Positions 50,865 to 59,312 of a stretch of DNA of 64,000 nt are shown here, one piece after another (the stretch's first letter is position 1; every line of letters starts with the position of its first letter). Both the position numbers and the translations under genes were made by a program. The notes under the pieces are model-generated. The model saw only the letters and a list, made by a program, of their open reading frames with translations, was not told the origin of the DNA and did no database searches. Origin of the DNA: Streptomyces sp. CB00455 (lineage in GTDB: Bacteria; Actinomycetota; Actinomycetes; Streptomycetales; Streptomycetaceae); assembly GCF_001905445.1 (NCBI RefSeq), contig NZ_LIVQ01000007.1:246766-310765 (forward strand). Direction: 5' to 3'.

Positions 50865-52298
50865 TCAGGCGGCGCCGGCCTCTGCGGCCTTTATGACGTC
50901 GGCCGCCTTGGTGGCGGCCGGTTGTGGCTTGCGGACGAGCGGGACCGTCGCGCACGCGGCGAGCAGGGACGCTGCGGCGACCGCGTACCAGCAGTGCTGG
51001 AACGCGGCGACAGCGTCTCCGGGGGCCGGGGTGCCGAGGATGCCCACCAGGATCGCGACGCCGAGGACGGCGCCGATCTGGCGGCCCATCGAGGTGATGG
51101 CCGAGCCGGTGGCGAAGCGGGCCGGTGGCAGGGCGGCCGCCGACGCCCCGGTCAGGACCGGGAGCGTCATGCCGACGCCGAGGCCGGTCAGCATCATGCC
51201 GGGCAGGAGCGAGGTCGCGTAGGCCGAGCCGGTGTCGAGCGTGGCGGCCCACCACAGGATGCCGGCCGCGAACAGGACGGTTCCCGCCAGCGCGATGCGG
51301 CCCGCACCGAATCTGGCGACGGCGGGTCCGATCCGCAACGCGACCGGCGGCACCAGCAATGGTCCCGGCGCGATGGCGAAACCGGTGCGCAGAGCCGAGT
51401 AGCCCCACACGCCCTGACACCACAGCACCGTGCCGAGCAGCATTCCGGCGAACGCGACGGTGAACAGCGTCAGGGAGGCCGCGGCTGATGCGAACGCCGG
51501 AACCCGGAGCAGCGGCAGCTCGACGATCGGAGCGGGGTGGCGGGCCGAGCGCAGGACGAACCAGACTCCGAGCAGCACCGCGGCAGCCAGGCCGCCGAGG
51601 GTCCCGGTGCTCGTCCAACCCCGGTCGGGAGCCTTGATCAGACCGAGCGCGAGCGTTGCGATCGATGCGGTGAGAAGGGCGGCGCCGAACAGGTCGGGCA
51701 GCGGACTCTTCTCCGCCCCAGCGGGCGACGGCAGCACCTTGACGCCGAGCGTGAACGCCGCGATCCCCACGGGCAGGTTGACGATGAACACCCAGGGCCA
51801 TCCGGCCTCGACCAGCAGGCCGCCGGCCACCGGGCCGAGTCCGGCGGCGATCCCGCCGATCGAGGCCCAGGCCCGCACAGCCCCGGCGCGCTTCTCGGGC
51901 GCCGTCGTGTCGAGCAGCAGCGCGAGCGACGTAGGCATCAGCAATGCGGCCCCGGCTGCCTGAACGAGCCGTGCCGCGACCAGCGTTGCGACGTCGGGAG
52001 CGAGTGCGCAGCCGACGGAGGCGAGGGTGAACAGCGCCAATCCGGTAAGGAAGACCGGCTTGTGGCCGGAGCGGTCGGCGACACGGCCGGCGACCACGAG
52101 GAGCGCCGCGAAGACGATCGCGTAGCCGTTGAGGACCCAGGACAGGGAGCCGAGGCCGCTGCCACCGAACGAGCGGCCGATCGCCGGGAGGGCCGCGTTG
52201 ACGATGAAGAGGTCGAGGTTCGACATGAAGACCGCGGCCGCGACCGTCGCGAACACGGCTCGCGACGCCCTTTGTGGGTTTGAAATACCAACTCTCAT
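50865..52298 (-). CDS. DHA2 (EmrB/QacA) family MFS exporter
   Basis: 477 aa, about 14 membrane segments. Family motifs: FMSNLDLFIVNAALPAIGRS in helix 1, GRVADRSGHKPVFLTGLALF (motif A), RLVQAAGAALLMPTSLALLL (motif B) and GPVAGGLLVEAGWPWVFIVN (motif C, antiporter signature). It should export lipophilic or cationic drugs with proton antiport. It is divergent from an HxlR-type regulator; GTTTGAAA boxes lie in the intergenic region. The large inverted repeats lie just downstream of its stop codon. Confidence 0.93.
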   Translation of the reverse strand: MRVGISNPQRASRAVFATVAAAVFMSNLDLFIVNAALPAIGRSFGGSGLGSLSWVLNGYAIVFAALLVVAGRVADRSGHKPVFLTGLALFTLASVGCALAPDVATLVAARLVQAAGAALLMPTSLALLLDTTAPEKRAGAVRAWASIGGIAAGLGPVAGGLLVEAGWPWVFIVNLPVGIAAFTLGVKVLPSPAGAEKSPLPDLFGAALLTASIATLALGLIKAPDRGWTSTGTLGGLAAAVLLGVWFVLRSARHPAPIVELPLLRVPAFASAAASLTLFTVAFAGMLLGTVLWCQGVWGYSALRTGFAIAPGPLLVPPVALRIGPAVARFGAGRIALAGTVLFAAGILWWAATLDTGSAYATSLLPGMMLTGLGVGMTLPVLTGASAAALPPARFATGSAITSMGRQIGAVLGVAILVGILGTPAPGDAVAAFQHCWYAVAAASLLAACATVPLVRKPQPAATKAADVIKAAEAGAA

Positions 52299-52327
52299 GA
52301 TCGAAGGCTAGCCACACGAGTTTGAAA
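52278..52327. promoter_or_regulatory. Repeated GTTTGAAA boxes, HxlR-type sites
   Basis: GTTTGAAA occurs at 52278-52285 and 52320-52327, 42 bp apart (four helical turns), in the divergent MFS/hxlR region. The first lies within the MFS start region. They are candidate binding sites for the HxlR-type regulator. Confidence 0.45.
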
Positions 52328-52356
52328 ACACAACGGACTCGGGAGAGGATGGGGGC

Positions 52357-52872
52357 GTGACCTCGAACGCGAAGCAGGACGAGAACTCGGTTCCGCACCC
52401 CGAACTGCCCGGTCGCCCGTGCTCGGTGGCCGCCGCGCTGCAACTCGTCGGCGAACGTTGGGCCCTCCTGGCGATCCGCGAGATCTTCTACGGCAACCAG
52501 CGCTTCGACCAGATCGTCCGCAACACCGGCGCCCCCCGCGACCGTCTCGCCGCCAGACTGCGCGCGCTGGCAGAGGCAGGCGTGGTCGAGCGCCGCGCCT
52601 ACAGCGAGCGCCCATTGCGCTTCGAATACCACCTCACGGAAGCCGGCCGCGATCTCGCACCGGTGATGCGCGCACTGCTGACCTGGGGCGACCGCTGGGC
52701 GGTGGACACGCCGCCGGTCGCCTTCCGGCATCGCGGCGGCCCCGGCTCCGAGCACGACCTCGATCTGGCATCGACATGCCGGACCTGCGGGGAGGAGGTC
52801 GGGTCGGGAAGTCTCACGATCGACGTGAGAGCGCCTGGATGGGACCGGGCCGGGCCACTCAAAGACTTCTGA
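52357..52872 (+). CDS. HxlR family regulator
   Basis: 171 aa from the GTG at 52357. PGRPCSVAAALQLVGERWAL carries the conserved Cys (~22) that senses electrophiles or disulfide stress in several HxlR proteins. Winged helix: FDQIVRNTGAPRDRLAARLR, EAGVVERRAYSERPLRFEYH. The C-terminal extension has a CxxC (ASTCRTCGEEVGSG). It is divergent from the MFS exporter and probably represses it. The extra CxxC could add zinc or redox sensing (inference). Confidence 0.92.
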   Translation: MTSNAKQDENSVPHPELPGRPCSVAAALQLVGERWALLAIREIFYGNQRFDQIVRNTGAPRDRLAARLRALAEAGVVERRAYSERPLRFEYHLTEAGRDLAPVMRALLTWGDRWAVDTPPVAFRHRGGPGSEHDLDLASTCRTCGEEVGSGSLTIDVRAPGWDRAGPLKDF

Positions 52873-53074
52873 ACTCAGCAGCGATCAGGAGTGAAGGGGG
52901 CGCCTGGATTGGCCCGATGGGCAGCGCAGCCCCTTTGAAGCGTGACCCGATGCCCAACAAGTGGATCGAGAAGAGCCGGCCGTTCTGCCCGATCGTCTGC
53001 GATGGCGAAAGCATCGGTCTACGAGCACCGCGGCAGCCGGTAGGAGCCGCAGCAGGGTTGCACCTGAAGGTGCC

Positions 53075-53380
53075 GGATCTACGACGACCTGGACGGCTGC
53101 CGGCTGCTGCTGGACCTTCTGGCCGAGCACGGCGACAGAGCGGAGACGCCGATCGCGGTGGCCCTCGATACCAGCCGCAAGCCGGAGCTCACGGCGTCGA
53201 TCCCAATGCGTTGGATACAGGCCCACCGGTCGAGCTACCCGCACGACTCCCGCGGCTGGGAGGAATCCGGTGCCAAGGCCGCCGCCGGCAACACGACCAC
53301 GATCGCCGACGGCAGCTACCAGACACCATGCTCGGCATCACCCGGATGCACGACCTCCCCCTCGCCGGGCAGGCCGGCGG
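53075..53380 (+). pseudogene. IS110-family transposase N-terminal remnant
   Basis: LLLDLLAEHGDRAETPIAVA followed by LDTSRKPELTASIPMRW resembles the DEDD N-terminal region of IS110 transposases (LLAEHGD..PIPVAIETSRG). The catalytic Glu is Asp here, and the frame then diverges. The stretch on either side (52873-53074, 53381-53438) shows no gene. Confidence 0.5.
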
Positions 53381-53438
53381 ACTCGCACGATGACCGGCCT
53401 CGCCCGAGGCGCCTCGGAGATCATTTACGGGACAGTCC

Positions 53439-55127
53439 TTAGGCGAAGGAGAAATAGTTGATGTTGACGAAGTCGGCGGGCTGGCCGCTGTCGAAGGTCA
53501 GATAGACGTCGTGGGTGCCGGTGGTGCGGCCGATGTCGGCCGGGACCGTGCGCCAGGCCTGCCAGCCTCCGGTGTTGGCGACGGCGAAGCCGCCGACCGG
53601 GGTGGCCGTAGGGCTGTCGAGGCGGACTTGGACCAGGCCGCTGACTCCGCCGGCGGCGCCGGAAGCGACGCGGGCGTCGAAACGGGTGGCGCCGGTGGAG
53701 CCGAAGGCCACGGCCGAGAACTTGAGCCAGTCGCCGGTGGAGAGATGGCCCACGTCGGATCCGCCGCCGCTGTCGGAGCAGGCCTCGACCTGCGCTCCGG
53801 ACTGGGCGTTGAACGCCTCGGCCTGGATGGTGGTGAAGGCGCTGACTCCGCCACCCGTGGCGGTGGCGGTCGGCGTCGGGGTCGGTGTGCCGCCGCCGGC
53901 CACACCGCCGACCGTGATGGTCCAGCGGCCGGGGCTGCCGGACTGCACCTTGCCCTCGAAGTCGACTCCGGCCGGGTGCACGTCGTCGTACGGGAAGGCG
54001 TACCCGAGGTGGTCGGGGGTGGTCTGGTGCAGGATACGGGCGTAGTGGTTGGTGCGCGGCCGAGTGTAGAAGGCGGCGGGGTTCTCGGCGGTCGGCTGGC
54101 GGGGATTGTCCAGCAGGGTGGTGCGGTTGAAGGCAGCGGCGAGCCGTGCGCTGAGATTGCCCATCAGGTCGTTGCCCGTGGTGAAGGGCGCGTCGCTGCA
54201 GGAGAAGATCGACAGGGTCGACGGCTTGGCGAAGCTGCCGACTCCGGGGAAGGCGAGGATGTCACCGTTCACCCGGCCGGTGACGGTTCCCCAGGTGAAC
54301 TGGGTGTCGATGCGCAGGTCGGTGGAGCGGTACTTGTTCCACACCTCGTCGACGTAGCCGTCGAAGTAGCCGCGGAACAAGGCGCTGTTGCCGCGAATCG
54401 CCAGGTTGGGGCTGAGTACGCGCAGGTCGCGGCCGCCCGCGGCGACGATCAGCCTGCTCCAGTCGCTGCCGTCGGCGGCGGACTGGGCCCGCAGCGCGGC
54501 GGCGACCCGGGACAGTCCGTCGGCGGGCAGCCCGCGCACCGTCTGGGTGCCCTGCCCGGTCTCCAGCTGGAAGGCGATCGGCAGCGAGACCATGTCGACG
54601 AATGTGATGTTGGCGTACAACTGGTCCCTGTTGAAGGTGAATTCGCAGAAGTCGTGGGGGACGTTCGCGTTGGGGTCGGTGGGGTTGCTCACCGACGGCA
54701 GGGCCAGGCCGCCGCCGCGGTTCATCAGGAAGGTGAGCTTCGTGCCGACGGAGAAGTAGATGCGGCCGCTGTCCAGGCGCGGCAGCGTCACCCTTCGTGC
54801 CCCGGCGCCGGACGCGTTGAGCGGGATGGCGCAGTCGACCCCGAGCGGGGTCTGATCGTTGGCCGGGGCCGGCGGGTGGTACAGGCTGGAGCCGTTGGTC
54901 TGGATGAAGGCCCAGTTGCCGCCGGCCGCGGGGTCGCGGCCGAGCACGTAGGCGTACACCGTGTTGTTGCCGGTGGTGTTGACCAGGTCGAGGGGGAGCG
55001 TGGCGGTGGTGGACGCGTTGGCGCTCACCTCGAACCAGGTGGCCGCGGCGGGTACTGCCAGGGCCAGGCCCGCTGTCGCGGCGAGGAGTTTTCTGCGGGG
55101 CATCGTTCGCTGATGGCGAGCCGTCAC
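53439..55127 (-). CDS. Secreted GH64 beta-1,3-glucanase with CBM6
   Basis: 562 aa from the GTG at 55127 (ATG at 55103 possible). The signal peptide contains MPRRKLLAATAGLALAVPAA, possibly twin-arginine type. The GH64 (thaumatin-like) domain, ~40-405, has LPLDLVNTTGNNTVYAYVLG, PHDFCEFTFNRDQLYANITF with VDMVSLPIAF, and GYVDEVWNKYRSTDL. A Thr-Pro linker follows (PTPTPTATATGGG, ~407). A C-terminal CBM6-like module (~425-562) begins TTIQAEAFNAQSGAQVEACS. GH64 enzymes release laminaripentaose from beta-1,3-glucan of fungal walls or algae. It lies downstream of the GH16 gene, probably co-regulated. Confidence 0.92.
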   Translation of the reverse strand: MTARHQRTMPRRKLLAATAGLALAVPAAATWFEVSANASTTATLPLDLVNTTGNNTVYAYVLGRDPAAGGNWAFIQTNGSSLYHPPAPANDQTPLGVDCAIPLNASGAGARRVTLPRLDSGRIYFSVGTKLTFLMNRGGGLALPSVSNPTDPNANVPHDFCEFTFNRDQLYANITFVDMVSLPIAFQLETGQGTQTVRGLPADGLSRVAAALRAQSAADGSDWSRLIVAAGGRDLRVLSPNLAIRGNSALFRGYFDGYVDEVWNKYRSTDLRIDTQFTWGTVTGRVNGDILAFPGVGSFAKPSTLSIFSCSDAPFTTGNDLMGNLSARLAAAFNRTTLLDNPRQPTAENPAAFYTRPRTNHYARILHQTTPDHLGYAFPYDDVHPAGVDFEGKVQSGSPGRWTITVGGVAGGGTPTPTPTATATGGGVSAFTTIQAEAFNAQSGAQVEACSDSGGGSDVGHLSTGDWLKFSAVAFGSTGATRFDARVASGAAGGVSGLVQVRLDSPTATPVGGFAVANTGGWQAWRTVPADIGRTTGTHDVYLTFDSGQPADFVNINYFSFA

Positions 55128-55213
55128 GGTGGAGTCCGTTCTTCGTGAGGTCGGGTGGGGGGAGCGGTCGGACACAAGGACGGGGGAGGAGGGAGGGCGG
55201 CGGGGCTGGTCGG

Positions 55214-56473
55214 TCAGCCGACCGTCCACTTCTGGTTGGCGGCGCCGGTGCAGGTCCAGGTCTGCATCCGGGTGCCGTCGGCAGAGGAGTTGCCCTTGGC
55301 GTCCAGGCATGTGCCGGCGCCGGTGTTGGTGAGGTCGTGGGCGGCGGTGTACGCCCACTTCTGGGCGTTGGTGCCGTTGCAGGTGTAGAGCTGGACGACG
55401 GCGCCGTCCGCGGTGGAGCCGCCCGCCACGTCCAGGCACTTGCCGAGGGCGCGGACGGTGCCGTCGCCGCCGATGGTCCACTGCTGGGCAGCGCTGCCGG
55501 TGCAGTCGTGCAGCTGGATGGGGGTGCGGTCGGCGTCGGAGCCGCCGGCGACGTCGAGGCACATGCCGCCGATGCCACGGATCGGGCGTGCGGCGGGGGC
55601 GCTGCCGGAGGAGGCGCGGACGTAGTCGACGGTCATCGTCTGCGGGAAGAACGTGGAGGTGTCCGGGCTGCCGGGCCAGTCCCCACCGACCGCCAGGTTG
55701 AGGATGACGAAGAACGGGTGGTCGAAAACCCACTTGTTGCCGCCGGTGTCGGCCGGCGTGAGGGTCTTGAACGTGGTGCCGTCCACCGACCAGACGAGGG
55801 AGTTCGGGCTCCAGTCGACGGCGAACACGTGGAAGTCGTCGGCGAAGGCGCGGCCTCCGGGGAGGTCGTACGCGGCGCCGAGGCCGCCCGCTCCGGAGTA
55901 GCCGGGGCCGTGCACCGTGCCGTGCACGGTATGGGGTTCGCGGCCGATGTTCTCCATGATGTCGATCTCGCCGCTGTTGGGCCAGCCCACGGTGCCGAGG
56001 TCGTTGCCGAGCATCCAGAAGGCGGGCCAGATGCCCTGGCCGCGCGGGATTTTGATGCGGGCCTCGAAGCGGCCGTAAGCCTGGGTGAAGGTCTTGGCGG
56101 TGTTCAGCCGGGCCGAGGTGTACTGGCACTGCCCGTACCAGCAGCCGAGGCCGGCGTCGATGTTCTTTCTCGCAGTGATGACCAGGTGGCCCTGGCCGTC
56201 GAGCGCCGCGTTCGAGGTGCTGTCGGTGTAGTACTGCAGCTCGTGGTTGCCGAAGCCCGACCCGCCGCTCTCCAGGGTCCACTTGGCGGCGTCGGGAGCG
56301 CGGCCGACCGGGCCGTCGAACTCGTCGGACCACGTCTGTGCGGCGACTGCGGCACCGGCCAGTGGGGCGACCGAGCCGGTGAAGGATATGAGCACCGCCG
56401 CGACCAGGGCGGTGGTGACGAGGAGCACCACTCCGCCGAAGGAGCGGCGACGTGCGTGATGAGCAGCAGCCAT
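55214..56473 (-). CDS. Secreted GH16 beta-glucanase with ricin-B lectin domain
   Basis: 419 aa from the ATG at 56473, chosen over the ATG at 56479 because AAGGAAG is 7 bases away. Signal peptide ARRRSFGGVVLLVTTALVAA, cleaved near AGAAVAAQ. The GH16 domain (~45-290) has WSDEFDGPVGRAPDAAKWTL and the catalytic ExDxxE in NSGEIDIMENIG (~165). The ricin-B/CBM13 domain (~297-419) has three QxW-type repeats (CLDVAGGS...QQWTIG, ...QKWAYT, ...NQKWTV). It cuts beta-1,3(-1,4)-glucans. A LacI-type palindrome lies 65 bp upstream. Confidence 0.93.
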   Translation of the reverse strand: MAAAHHARRRSFGGVVLLVTTALVAAVLISFTGSVAPLAGAAVAAQTWSDEFDGPVGRAPDAAKWTLESGGSGFGNHELQYYTDSTSNAALDGQGHLVITARKNIDAGLGCWYGQCQYTSARLNTAKTFTQAYGRFEARIKIPRGQGIWPAFWMLGNDLGTVGWPNSGEIDIMENIGREPHTVHGTVHGPGYSGAGGLGAAYDLPGGRAFADDFHVFAVDWSPNSLVWSVDGTTFKTLTPADTGGNKWVFDHPFFVILNLAVGGDWPGSPDTSTFFPQTMTVDYVRASSGSAPAARPIRGIGGMCLDVAGGSDADRTPIQLHDCTGSAAQQWTIGGDGTVRALGKCLDVAGGSTADGAVVQLYTCNGTNAQKWAYTAAHDLTNTGAGTCLDAKGNSSADGTRMQTWTCTGAANQKWTVG

Positions 56474-56537
56474 GGGCATGCTTCCTTGTCTGGGGGGAAG
56501 AGGCGGCCGGGCAGGGCGAGTCATGGGGTTGTGGTCC

Positions 56538-56549
56538 GAGAGCGCTCTC
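56538..56549. promoter_or_regulatory. LacI-family operator, GAGAGCGCTCTC
   Basis: A perfect 12-bp palindrome with the central AGCGCT typical of LacI/CebR-type boxes controlling glycoside hydrolases in Streptomyces. It lies upstream of the GH16 gene. The repressor gene is not in the window. Confidence 0.65.
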
Positions 56550-56936
56550 AAACGTGACGCGATGTCACCCCGAGGCAGTGAGTATTACGGAAGGGTAAAT
56601 GCCATGGCAACGTCAGGCGTCACTCCTTATCCGCCTCTGAGCTGCGGTTTTCTCTCGTGGCCTTCGGCTTAACACTCTCTTAAGGCTGGCTTGATGCAGA
56701 GCGGGGTGGATCGGAGTTCCGTGATCGACGGCCGGACGGCCGCTGCGGGTACTCCGCGCGTCCGTCGGAGGCCGTCGGACTGCGCCCTCCCGGCCACGAA
56801 CCCAGCCCCGGCGGACGGTTCTCGTCCACGAGCCGGTGTCCGGCGCAGCCGGTACGCGGTCATGACACGGGGACCGTCGATGGACGAGGCCGTGGGACTG
56901 CTTGAGGGCGCCCTGAAGGCCGCGCGACGGGCACTT

Positions 56937-56953
56937 GCTGGCCTTGACACGTA
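56937..56953. repeat. 17-bp direct repeat, copy 1
   Basis: GCTGGCCTTGACACGTA, identical to 57351-57367. It contains a TTGACA -35-like hexamer. Confidence 0.8.
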
Positions 56954-57350
56954 AAGCGCCTGGCTTGCCTACCTCCGGTTCCGCCGACGGCTGGTCGACG
57001 CACCCCGAGAGCCCGCGCCCTGGCAGCACGTACCCCGGGAGCACGTGGCTTTGAGACACCCCGGACTTGCGGCAGCCGTCGCCGACGCGGGTGCGTGACG
57101 TGTTCTGTCTCTCACCCGCGCCGCCGCGAATCAGCCAACTGGGTTACCGGAAGGGGAAGTTCCATTCCGGAGGCCGTTCCGTCACGATCGGGGCGGTCCC
57201 GGGATGTTGACTCCATGTCCCACCGGCGTACAGCCGCGAGGCGCCCCGCCGTCACTCTCGGCCGAAGAATGAGAAGTGATGCGAGCGACCCCCGACAACG
57301 AGCCAATCAGGCGGCCGGACGTGCCGTCCAACCGGTCATCAGTGCTGATG

Positions 57351-57367
57351 GCTGGCCTTGACACGTA
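57351..57367. repeat. 17-bp direct repeat, copy 2
   Basis: GCTGGCCTTGACACGTA, 414 bp after copy 1. The TTGACA inside may act as a -35 box upstream of the HAD gene, or the pair may be a recombination scar. Confidence 0.8.
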
Positions 57368-57612
57368 CTGGGGCGGGCGATGAAGATCAGCCCCCTGAAG
57401 CGATGCCACGTCCTCGGATCTGTCGGCTGGTTCAGAACCGCTGCACAAGTCCGCGGGCCGGGGCCCCGGCGTGGACGGGGGCACCGCTGTCCCGTGATGT
57501 CCGCAGTGAACGCCCCAGCAACGGCCGACTGTGGTCGGTCGCGGAGCAGAAGTGGCGCACTGTCGTCACACGGGCCCCTGTCGCTCCACCCGTAACGCCG
57601 AAAGGACCCCCC

Positions 57613-58374
57613 ATGCGCCACCTGGCCGTGTTCGACCTCGACGGAACCTTAGTGGACACGCCCCGAGCCATCGTCGAGACCTTCAGTGCGGCCTTCGCCT
57701 CGCTGGGTGAGCCCGTTCCCGACCCCGCCGCCATCCGCGCGACCATCGGCATCCCCCTGGAGCGGGCCTTCGGCAGCCTGTTGGGTGTCGATCCCGAAGA
57801 CCCGTACGTGCGGCGCGGCGTCGAGCAGTACCAGCTCCACTTCCGGGAGCTCATTCTACCCCGCGCCGCCCAACTCCTTTACCCGGGTGTCGAGTCGGGC
57901 CTGCGGAGGCTGCACGCGCAGGGCATCGGGCTCGCCGTCGCGACGAACAAGTTCCACGCCAGCGCCGACGCGCTGCTGCGCGCAGCCGGGCTGCGCGAAC
58001 TCTTCGCCCAGGTGGTCGGCGCCGACGACGTCAGCAACCACAAACCGCACCCGGAATCAGGTCTGCTGATCCTGCGCACCCTCGACGTCCCGGCCGACCG
58101 GGCCGTCATGGTCGGCGACACCACACACGACCTGCTGATGGCGAACGCCGCCGGGCTCAGGTCCGTCGCCGTCACCTACGGGATTCACAGCCCCGAAGAG
58201 CTCGCCACCGCCGCGCCGACCTGGACCGCCCACACCTTCGACGAGGTGGTCGCCCACCTTGAGGCCGCACTGCTCCCGGCCTCCGAGGCCGCACTGCTAC
58301 CGGCCTCCGAGCCCGCACTGCCCCGGGCACCCGAGGCGGCACTCACCCTGGCACCCGAGGGGGCCGCGACATGA
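57613..58374 (+). CDS. HAD-family phosphatase of the indigoidine/minimycin-like operon
   Basis: 253 aa from the ATG at 57613 (AAAGGAC upstream). HAD motif I FDLDGTLVDT (~7-16), motif II in GLAVATNKFHAS, Lys in SNHKPHPE, motif IV MVGDTTHDLLMANAAG. PGP-like cap domain. The last ~30 residues are four 8-residue repeats (EAALLPAS type) and look like a non-catalytic tail. It overlaps the next gene by 4 bp. Indigoidine clusters carry an IndB-type HAD phosphatase, and in the minimycin pathway a phosphatase domain (MinC N-terminus) dephosphorylates toxic minimycin monophosphate; this gene probably has that protective role. Confidence 0.87.
   Translation: MRHLAVFDLDGTLVDTPRAIVETFSAAFASLGEPVPDPAAIRATIGIPLERAFGSLLGVDPEDPYVRRGVEQYQLHFRELILPRAAQLLYPGVESGLRRLHAQGIGLAVATNKFHASADALLRAAGLRELFAQVVGADDVSNHKPHPESGLLILRTLDVPADRAVMVGDTTHDLLMANAAGLRSVAVTYGIHSPEELATAAPTWTAHTFDEVVAHLEAALLPASEAALLPASEPALPRAPEAALTLAPEGAAT
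58261..58356. repeat. 24-bp tandem repeat, four copies
   Basis: Units start at 58261, 58285, 58309 and 58333 with decreasing identity. They encode the EAALLPAS-like tail of the HAD phosphatase. Confidence 0.85.
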
Positions 58375-58841
58375 CCGGGCGCGCCGCCGACTGGCTGCTG
58401 GCCGTCAGCGGCGGCGTGCTGCTCACGCTGATGACCCAGTTCAACGGTGACCTGGCCCACCACACCGGCCCCGTGTTCGCCTCGTGGGCGGCGCACGGCC
58501 TCGGCGCGGCGGTGGCGCTCGTGCTGGTGGCCCTGTTCGTCCGCCCGCTGCGCCGCCCGGAGCTGCCGGCCGACGGACCGGCGCCGGGCAGGGCGCCGCT
58601 CTGGTTCTACTTCGGCGGCATCGCCGGCGCGGTCGTGGTGATGCTCTCCGCGATCAGCGTCAACAGCGCTCTGGAACTGGCCGGGACGGTCGCCCTCATG
58701 CTCACCGGGCAGATCCTCTTCGGCGTCGTCTCCGACCGCTGGGGCCTGCTGCGCACCCCCCGAAGGCCCATCACCCGCATGGACCTGACGGTCGCCGGAT
58801 GCGTGCTCGCCGGCAGTGTGCTGATCGTCGTAGGAGCCTGA
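58371..58841 (+). CDS. DUF606 (YdcZ-like) DMT transporter subunit A
   Basis: 156 aa, five hydrophobic segments. LLAVSGGVLLTLMTQFNGDL at the N-terminus, YFGGIAGAVVVMLSAISVNS and ALELAGTVALMLTGQILFGV match the DUF606 half-size drug/metabolite transporters, which occur as tandem pairs. It overlaps the HAD gene by 4 bp and is followed 3 bp later by its partner. By analogy with the minimycin pathway transporter MinT it may export the pathway product (inference; MinT may belong to another family). Confidence 0.86.
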   Translation: MTGRAADWLLAVSGGVLLTLMTQFNGDLAHHTGPVFASWAAHGLGAAVALVLVALFVRPLRRPELPADGPAPGRAPLWFYFGGIAGAVVVMLSAISVNSALELAGTVALMLTGQILFGVVSDRWGLLRTPRRPITRMDLTVAGCVLAGSVLIVVGA

Positions 58842-58844
58842 TCC

Positions 58845-59312
58845 GTGATCTTCTATGTTCTTCTCGCGCTCCTCAACGGTGTCCTCATCGCCACCAGCAG
58901 GGCCGTCAACGGCCAGCTCTCCACACGTGTGGGCCCCTTCCGGGCATCCGTGTGGAACCACGTGGTCGGCTTCGCCTTCCTCACTGTGGTCCTGTTCGCG
59001 TTCTTCCGCTGGCCAGATCTGGGAGCCGTTCCCCTCACCGCGTATCTGGGAGGAGTGGTCGGCGCGCTCTTCGTCGCCGTCAACAGCCACGTCTTCCCCC
59101 GGCTCGGCGCGATGAACGCCTCGCTGCTGGTCATCAGCGGCCAGGTGCTCTCCGCCGTCGCCATCGACTGCGTCCAGCAGCGGTCACTCCCTTCGGCGCT
59201 GCGCCTCCTGGGTGTCGCGCTCGTCCTCCTGGGCCTGGGCCTGCCCCGGATCAAAGCCCATTACCGCACCAGCCGGGACAAGGATTCCACCCAATGTCTG
59301 ACCGAGAACTGA
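58845..59312 (+). CDS. DUF606 (YdcZ-like) DMT transporter subunit B
   Basis: 155 aa from the GTG at 58845. LLALLNGVLIATSRAVNGQL, SVWNHVVGFAFLTVVLFAFF, YLGGVVGALFVAVNSHVFPR and LLVISGQVLSAVAIDCV are the same fold as subunit A in divergent sequence; the two probably form a heterodimeric exporter. Its C-terminus overlaps the start of the questin-oxidase-family gene by 19 bp, showing tight operon organisation. Confidence 0.86.
   Translation: MIFYVLLALLNGVLIATSRAVNGQLSTRVGPFRASVWNHVVGFAFLTVVLFAFFRWPDLGAVPLTAYLGGVVGALFVAVNSHVFPRLGAMNASLLVISGQVLSAVAIDCVQQRSLPSALRLLGVALVLLGLGLPRIKAHYRTSRDKDSTQCLTEN

Larger units (their letters stand above)
56550..57612. other. Long gene-poor stretch before the indigoidine operon
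   Basis: About 1 kb without a recognisable gene. A short plus-strand frame ends at 56954 (SMDEAVGLLEGALKAARRAL) and could be the tail of a small protein. The 17-bp direct repeats (56937 and 57351) bracket ~400 bp here. The right end should contain the promoter of the HAD-to-NRPS operon. Confidence 0.4.

Noticed and set aside
53439..56333. One 964-codon minus-strand frame covering both glucanase genes
   Set aside because: Only its C-terminal part (after 55127) is the GH64 protein; the first part is the GH16 gene read in the wrong frame.
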